Source of the DNA: UBA7398 sp964567545
GTDB lineage: Bacteria > Actinomycetota > Actinomycetes > Nanopelagicales > Nanopelagicaceae
DNA: 18,872 nucleotides
Assembly (NCBI GenBank): GCA_964567545.1
Contig: CAZMNB010000021.1
Coordinates: forward strand, 1-18,872
Direction of reading: 5' to 3'
A program made the position numbers and the translations under genes. Below, in pieces: positions 14,870 through 18,872 of this stretch. The first letter of the stretch is position 1; every line of letters starts with the position of its first letter. The notes beneath the pieces were generated by a model. That model saw nothing but the letters and a program-made list of their open reading frames with translations. It was not told the origin of the DNA and did no database searches.

Positions 14870-15195
14870 GTTAAATCTCCGGAATTTAATTTAACTTTTC
14901 GAGTTCGTTCAATTCGCATAACGACGCGTTCATCTGGATCAGGGCAGACTGCAAATGAATCTTTTTCTAACCAATCACCATCCGGCAGCTGTCGCTGTTT
15001 CGCTGGGAGTAGCGGCATCACGGCTTGGATTGCGTAGATACAAAAATGCTTGCCTTCGGGAATTCTTAGCTCCGCACTATTTGTTACTTCGAAGTAATCT
15101 CCAACTTTCAGCCCACAAACTGACCGGCCCTCGATTCGGTCTACAACCACCCGAAGATCGAAGAGCTCCATATCATTAGATGTCGCTTCGCTCAC
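14866..15195 (-). CDS. Small conserved protein resembling the TIGR04076 family
   Basis: A 109-residue protein of unknown function. The pattern LRVVVDRIEGRSVCGLKVGDYFEV, PEGKHFCIYAIQAVMPLL, then FAVCPDPDERVVMRIERT matches what I remember of TIGR04076: a first Cys before KVGD, a Cys before the central helix, and Cys-Pro-Asp-Pro before a beta strand rich in Arg. The three cysteines are Cys27, Cys52 and Cys84. They could bind a metal or do redox work, but that is conjecture. Family assignment is from motif memory, not a search. The start is a GTG at 15195, seven bases after a TACGAT box and without any Shine-Dalgarno, which suggests a leaderless message; an ATG at 15171 is an alternative. It is convergent with the second reductase (stops overlap as CTAA) and divergent from livH. 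Confidence 0.72.
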   Translation of the reverse strand: MSEATSNDMELFDLRVVVDRIEGRSVCGLKVGDYFEVTNSAELRIPEGKHFCIYAIQAVMPLLPAKQRQLPDGDWLEKDSFAVCPDPDERVVMRIERTRKVKLNSGDLT

Positions 15196-15202
15196 ATCAA
15201 TT

Positions 15203-15208
15203 ATCGTA
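15203..15208 (-). promoter_or_regulatory. Candidate -10 box for a leaderless transcript of the TIGR04076-like gene
   Basis: TACGAT on the minus strand ends seven bases before the GTG at 15195, so transcription would begin at or next to the start codon. TAnnnT followed by six or seven bases and then the start codon is the usual layout of leaderless genes in actinobacteria. No convincing -35 is seen. Confidence 0.4.
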
Positions 15209-15283
15209 AAGGATTGGCAGACATAAGCCTATTTCTTCAAGTAAGTTTCACCTACTCATTACCCAGGCGATCGAGGTAGGCAC

Positions 15284-16177
15284 GTGGCCGAGTTTGTGCA
15301 GTTGCTCTTCAATGGTTTAGTTGAGGGATCAATATTTGGTATGGCTGCGCTTGGAATCTCATTAGTTTACTCAGTACTTCATTTAGTTAATTTCGCAGCG
15401 GGTGACTTTTTAACCCTTGGTGCGTTCACAACGTTCTTTTTAGTTACCTCGCAACGGGTTCCATTTGTACTGGCCGTCATACTTTCGATGGTAATCGGTG
15501 TACTAATTTCATTACTACTCGAATTTATTTTGTGGCGCAAACTCCGACGCAGTGGCGCGGGCATGCTCGCCCTTTTCCTAGTTGCAACCGGAATCGCATT
15601 TATTCTCCGTCAATCCATTTCATTAATATTTGGTAGCGATAGCCGTCGCTTTGATTTAGACCAGTTAAAAACCTACGAATTTCTCGGCGCGCAAATTGCC
15701 CGAACGCAATTAATAGTTTTACTCTGCGCCTCAATTGCAATAACTGGGATTGCCTTATTTATTAAGAAATCCAATATTGGTAAGGATATGCGGGCTTATT
15801 CAGATAATGCCTCGCTCGCAGCTGTTTCTGGAATAAATGTGGAACGAGTAATTATTGCGACCTGGACGATCAGCGGAGCATTCGGTGCACTTGCTGGCGT
15901 GTTTCAGGGAACGGTGCAAGGCCAATTTACAAACGGAATGGGTTTAGATCTTTTGCTTTCAATTCTGGCAGCTGTTGTACTCGGCACAATTGGTGATGCA
16001 TATGGAGCTTTGATCGGTGGCTTTGTGCTTGGCGTTGTGATGGAACTTTCAACTTGGGATGCTCTAGCTGGTGGTATTCCATCTACATACAAACCAGTAG
16101 TTGCTTTCGCAGTTCTAGTAATCGTGTTGCTTTTCAAGCCTGAAGGTATTTTCGGCGTGAAAGCGAGAAAAATTTAA
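15284..16177 (+). CDS. livH: Branched-chain amino-acid-type ABC transporter permease LivH
   Basis: First membrane subunit of a HAAT-family importer. The 297 residues are the normal LivH size and the N-terminus FNGLVEGSIFGMAALGISLVYSVLHLVNFAAGDFLTLGAF is the family signature. Further hydrophobic segments follow, with the DMRAYSDNASLAAVSGINVERVIIATWTISGAFGALAGV loop that contacts the ATPases and the C-terminal GDAYGALIGGFVLGVVMEL...PVVAFAVLVIVLLFKPEGIFG. The start is GTG, backed by GAGGTAGG three bases upstream. It opens a five-gene run, livH-livM-livG-livF and a binding protein. The substrate may be branched-chain amino acids, but related systems carry urea, other amino acids or amides, and the sequence does not tell them apart. 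Promoter must lie in 15196-15283; I see no clear one. Confidence 0.93.
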   Translation: MAEFVQLLFNGLVEGSIFGMAALGISLVYSVLHLVNFAAGDFLTLGAFTTFFLVTSQRVPFVLAVILSMVIGVLISLLLEFILWRKLRRSGAGMLALFLVATGIAFILRQSISLIFGSDSRRFDLDQLKTYEFLGAQIARTQLIVLLCASIAITGIALFIKKSNIGKDMRAYSDNASLAAVSGINVERVIIATWTISGAFGALAGVFQGTVQGQFTNGMGLDLLLSILAAVVLGTIGDAYGALIGGFVLGVVMELSTWDALAGGIPSTYKPVVAFAVLVIVLLFKPEGIFGVKARKI

Positions 16178-17160
16178 TGACCGCAATACTGCAACCAGGT
16201 TTCTGGGTTTTCATATTAACGATGTCTGGAATCTACGGAATATTCACACTCGGGTTACAAGTTCAATATGGCGTTGGTGGAATTTTAAACTTTGGGCACG
16301 TTGGCATGATGGCGCTCTCTTCCTACACAATGGCCATTTTAGTTATTGCGCACGGTTTTAACTTCTGGATTGCTGCTGCATCAGGAGTGGCAGTTGCAGC
16401 GTTAGGTGGTGCTTTTCTAGGGTTAACTACGCTCAGGTTAAGAGGCGATTACTTCTCTATCGTGAGTATTGCGTTCTCCGAAATCGTTAGATATGTAATT
16501 TTCAACTCCGACGGCCTTACTGGTGGTGCGCAGGGTTCACTAGCGATCATGCCAATCGGTGATGCATACCCTTCTTACACAGATACTTGGGACACAATTC
16601 TTTATTGGATTCGAGATCGCTTAACGCCCATATTAGGCGACAATGCAGATCGCGATCTGGCAATGGGAATACTGGTCTGGATCACACTGGGCATATTGTT
16701 ATTTATCGTTTCGAGAGTTGAACGTACTTCATGGGCGCGGGTACTTCGCGCAACTCGGGAAGATGACGATGTGCCATCAGCGCTAGGAAAAAATGTTTTC
16801 CGATTTAGGTTGCAGGCTGTGATTATCGGATCAATTATCGGAGGTATCGCCGGGATTTACTGGGCGTTACAAGTTTCACTACTTTCGCCAGATGATTTCT
16901 TAACCATTGTTACTTTCTATGCTTGGATGATTTTAATTCTCAGCGGCGCTACCAAAGTAAAAGGTCTAGCAATTGCTGCAATATTCTTCGGCTTTTTATA
17001 TGGCGGAACTCGTTTCTTTACTTTCTGGCCATTTTCATTTTTTGATTCCTCGCAACGTTCTTACATGAGAATTATGATTATTGGAATGGTTTTAATTTTG
17101 TTGATGATCCGTCGCCCACAAGGAATCTTCGGTAAGCGCGAGGAGATGGTCCTTGAATAA
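16177..17160 (+). CDS. livM: Branched-chain amino-acid-type ABC transporter permease LivM
   Basis: Second membrane subunit of the HAAT-type importer, 327 residues. Typical features are FTLGLQVQYGVGGILNFGHVGMMALSSYTMAIL near the N-terminus, LGLTTLRLRGDYFSIVSIAFSEIVRYVIFNSDGLTGGAQGSLAI, the ATPase-contact loop RTSWARVLRATREDDDVPSALGKNVFRFRLQAVIIGSIIGGIAGIYWALQ, and the C-terminal MVLILLMIRRPQGIFGKREE that mirrors the end of LivH. The ATG shares one base with the livH stop (TAATG), so the genes are coupled. It overlaps livG by eight bases. The region between about 130 and 165 (DTWDTILYWIRDRLTPILGDNADRD) is a polar insert between membrane helices, seen in actinobacterial LivM-like permeases. Confidence 0.93.
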   Translation: MTAILQPGFWVFILTMSGIYGIFTLGLQVQYGVGGILNFGHVGMMALSSYTMAILVIAHGFNFWIAAASGVAVAALGGAFLGLTTLRLRGDYFSIVSIAFSEIVRYVIFNSDGLTGGAQGSLAIMPIGDAYPSYTDTWDTILYWIRDRLTPILGDNADRDLAMGILVWITLGILLFIVSRVERTSWARVLRATREDDDVPSALGKNVFRFRLQAVIIGSIIGGIAGIYWALQVSLLSPDDFLTIVTFYAWMILILSGATKVKGLAIAAIFFGFLYGGTRFFTFWPFSFFDSSQRSYMRIMIIGMVLILLMIRRPQGIFGKREEMVLE

Positions 17161-17929
17161 TTTAATTCTTGAAGTTAATGATGTGGCAGTTGCATTTGGT
17201 GGCGTAAAAGCTGTCAACGGCGCAACTATGAGCGTGGGCGTGGGCAGCGTAACTTCTGTAATTGGCCCAAATGGTGCTGGTAAAACCACACTCTTTAATT
17301 TAATAAGTGGCGCTATTAAGCCCGATTCTGGAACCATTCTTTTCCAAGGATTTGAGATTCAAAAACTGCTCCCGCACAAAATCGCAAGTCGAGGAATCGT
17401 CCGTACTTTCCAAGGAGCAAAAGTAATTAAGCGGCTCAGCGTTTTAGAGAATTTAATGCTCGGTGCGCAAAATAACCCGGGTGATAATTTGATTAATTTC
17501 CTTAACCCACGAGCACGTAACGCCTTTGAAAAACAAGCTCGCGAGCGAGCGATGGAACTCTTACAGCAAGTAGGCATTGAACGTTTTGCAAATGATTACG
17601 CTGGAATTCTCTCTGGTGGACAACGAAAACTATTAGATTTAGCGCGCGCATTAATGGCGGAACCGGTTATGTTACTTCTCGATGAACCCTTCGCTGGCGT
17701 TAACCCGACTCTAGTTGAGAAATTACTTGAAGTACTAAATGCGCTTAGAACTGAACATCATTTAACTTTTCTACTTGTTGAGCACGACTTAGAGACCGTC
17801 ATGAATATTTCAGATCGAGTTGTGGTGATGGCAGAAGGTCGAGTAATTGCGGATGGATTGCCGAACTCAATTTATGATAATCAAGCTGTAGTCGATGCAT
17901 ACCTCGGCACCAGAAAGTTGAAATCATGA
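17153..17929 (+). CDS. livG: Branched-chain amino-acid-type ABC transporter ATPase LivG
   Basis: One of two different ATPases of the importer, 258 residues. Walker A GPNGAGKTT at 38-46, Q-loop in RTFQGAKVIKRLSVLENLMLG, signature LSGGQRK at 153-159, Walker B LLLDE with catalytic Glu178, and switch His211 in VEHDLETVM. The long segment between Q-loop and signature (about 105-140), the VEHD switch and the C-terminal DAYLG are LivG hallmarks and separate it from LivF. The start is a TTG at 17153, inside the end of livM, supported by GAGGAG eight bases upstream. The stop overlaps the start of livF by ATGA. Confidence 0.95.
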   Translation: MNNLILEVNDVAVAFGGVKAVNGATMSVGVGSVTSVIGPNGAGKTTLFNLISGAIKPDSGTILFQGFEIQKLLPHKIASRGIVRTFQGAKVIKRLSVLENLMLGAQNNPGDNLINFLNPRARNAFEKQARERAMELLQQVGIERFANDYAGILSGGQRKLLDLARALMAEPVMLLLDEPFAGVNPTLVEKLLEVLNALRTEHHLTFLLVEHDLETVMNISDRVVVMAEGRVIADGLPNSIYDNQAVVDAYLGTRKLKS

Positions 17930-18663
17930 CAAAACCATTATTAAAAATTGCCGGCCTTGAAGGTGGATACGGCGATATCAAAATTCTAAACGGTGTAAAT
18001 ATTGAAGTTCCTGAAAAATCTGTGGTGACAATTGTTGGTCCAAACGGTGCTGGTAAATCCACCATCATGAAGGCGATCTATGGCATCGCAAGAGTAACTG
18101 CAGGTTCAGTGACCATTAGCCATGAAGATAAAGATATTGATGTATTAGCAACTAAGCCGTATAACCTTTCTAAAATTGGAATTGGTTATGTCCCACAAAT
18201 CGAAAATATTTTTTCAGCAATGACTATCGATGAAAACTTAGATGTTGGATTTATCCCAGAAGCTGGTAAGCCACTGGGAGAGTTAAAAGAAAGTATGTAT
18301 GAGCGATATCCAGATTTACTTTCCAGGAAACGGGATCGAGCCGGTCAACTTTCAGGTGGACAGCGACAGATGTTGGCACTTGCACGCGCCTTAATGTCGT
18401 CCCCAAAACTTCTACTGCTGGATGAACCTTCGGCTGGATTAGCGCCGGCTTTAGTTGATCAACTTTTTGACGAACTAGTCCGAATCAATCAATCAGGGGT
18501 CACGATCTTGATGGTCGAGCAGAACGCCCGCCGCGCCTTGGAAATCTCCAGTTATGGCTACGTTTTGGATATGGGCAAAAATCGTCACGAGGGGGTAGGT
18601 AAATCCCTCGCAGTAGACCCTGAGATCGTAGGCATTTATTTCGGAAAACGAACTACAAAGTAA
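17926..18663 (+). CDS. livF: Branched-chain amino-acid-type ABC transporter ATPase LivF
   Basis: Partner ATPase of LivG, 245 residues. Walker A GPNGAGKST at 38-46, VPQIENIFSAMTIDENLDVG around the Q-loop, signature LSGGQRQ at 142-148, Walker B LLLLDE with Glu167, and VEQNARRALEIS where Gln199 replaces the usual switch His, which is normal in LivF. It begins on an ATGA overlap with livG. A segment EDKDIDVLATKPYNLSKIGIGYVPQ (67-91) is slightly longer than in the shortest LivF proteins. It is followed by a 68-base gap and then the binding-protein gene on the same strand. Confidence 0.95.
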   Translation: MTKPLLKIAGLEGGYGDIKILNGVNIEVPEKSVVTIVGPNGAGKSTIMKAIYGIARVTAGSVTISHEDKDIDVLATKPYNLSKIGIGYVPQIENIFSAMTIDENLDVGFIPEAGKPLGELKESMYERYPDLLSRKRDRAGQLSGGQRQMLALARALMSSPKLLLLDEPSAGLAPALVDQLFDELVRINQSGVTILMVEQNARRALEISSYGYVLDMGKNRHEGVGKSLAVDPEIVGIYFGKRTTK

Positions 18664-18682
18664 CAAATTGTTACGCTAGCAT

Positions 18683-18711
18683 TTGCCTCCCGAGTCCTGC
18701 CCTCGTAGGAC
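18683..18711 (+). promoter_or_regulatory. Weak candidate promoter or hairpin ahead of the binding-protein gene
   Basis: TTGCCT (18683-18688), 17 bases, then TAGGAC (18706-18711) is a possible promoter that would let the binding protein be made in excess over the membrane parts. The same stretch contains GTCCT-8-AGGAC (18694-18711), a 5-bp hairpin without a T-tract that could instead be an RNA stability or partial termination element. Neither reading is strong. Confidence 0.3.
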
Positions 18712-18731
18712 GAATTAGTACTAGGAGCTCT

Positions 18732-18872
18732 ATGAATAAGAAGCGTGGCGCCCTTGTCGCATCTGCGGCATTAGCAATCACCGCACTATTTACTTCATCA
18801 CTTCCAGCAAACGCGGCTGCCGTCGATATCCGTATCGGAACAGTCCAACCTATGACCGGCGCAGGATTTGCT
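18732..18872 (+). CDS. Branched-chain amino-acid-type ABC transporter substrate-binding protein, N-terminal 47 codons
   Basis: Start of the extracellular binding protein of the liv-type importer, cut by the window end. The ATG has AGGAG four bases upstream. A secretory signal peptide is visible: MNKKRG, the hydrophobic ALVASAALAITALFTSSL, then the probable signal peptidase I site ANA-A near residue 28. There is no lipobox Cys in the visible part, unlike the binding protein at 9887. The mature start VDIRIGTVQPMTGAGFA matches the usual opening of LivJ-type receptors (IKIG...PLTG), and position directly after livF supports the call. Placing the receptor gene last rather than first is common in actinobacterial HAAT operons. 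Substrate cannot be inferred. Confidence 0.88.
   Translation, partial: MNKKRGALVASAALAITALFTSSLPANAAAVDIRIGTVQPMTGAGFA

Noticed and set aside
15284..18872. Urea transporter (UrtABCDE) as an alternative identity for the liv-type operon
   Set aside because: The receptor comes last rather than first, LivH is shorter than typical UrtB, and no urease or urea-related genes are nearby. The substrate nevertheless remains open.
1..18872. Mobile elements, CRISPR arrays, tRNA or rRNA genes
   Set aside because: I looked for repeat arrays, transposase or integrase motifs, cloverleaf signatures and rRNA-like stretches and saw none.

Overview
The window looks like a gene-dense stretch of chromosome from a low-GC, streamlined actinobacterium. 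The minus-strand order leuS-comEA-comEC-holA-rpsT-lepA is a familiar actinobacterial arrangement. The DNA is AT-rich for that phylum (my impression by eye, not a computed value), spacers are tiny, and many start codons are GTG or TTG. The best guess is the freshwater acI lineage (Nanopelagicales, 'Ca. Planktophila' type). That is an inference from style and synteny. I see no rRNA or tRNA gene, insertion sequence, integrase or CRISPR array, and no gene-free stretch over 300 bases; the largest gap is 168 bp (9719-9886).

Left half (1-9718, all minus strand, transcribed right to left): GTP-type PEP carboxykinase (pckG), leucyl-tRNA synthetase (leuS), the DNA-uptake proteins ComEA and ComEC, DNA polymerase III delta (holA), ribosomal protein S20 (rpsT) and the N-terminal part of elongation factor 4 (lepA, cut by the window edge). 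This is mainly housekeeping. The oddity is comEC: its frame continues through a convincing first membrane segment but has no ATG, GTG or TTG there, so either an ATT start or a one-base frameshift must be invoked.

Middle (9719-15195): a divergent control region, then a plus-strand run of five tightly packed genes. These are a polar-amino-acid-type ABC importer (binding lipoprotein, permease, ATPase), an aldo/keto reductase fused to a RidA-like domain, and a second aldo/keto reductase. A small minus-strand gene resembling the TIGR04076 family meets this run end to end, the two stop codons overlapping. Together they suggest import of an amino-acid-like compound followed by reduction of, or protection against, reactive carbonyl or imine intermediates. 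This is the least explained part of the window.

Right end (15284-18872, plus strand): a branched-chain-amino-acid-type (HAAT family) importer livH-livM-livG-livF with overlapping genes, then the start of its periplasmic-type binding protein, cut by the window end.
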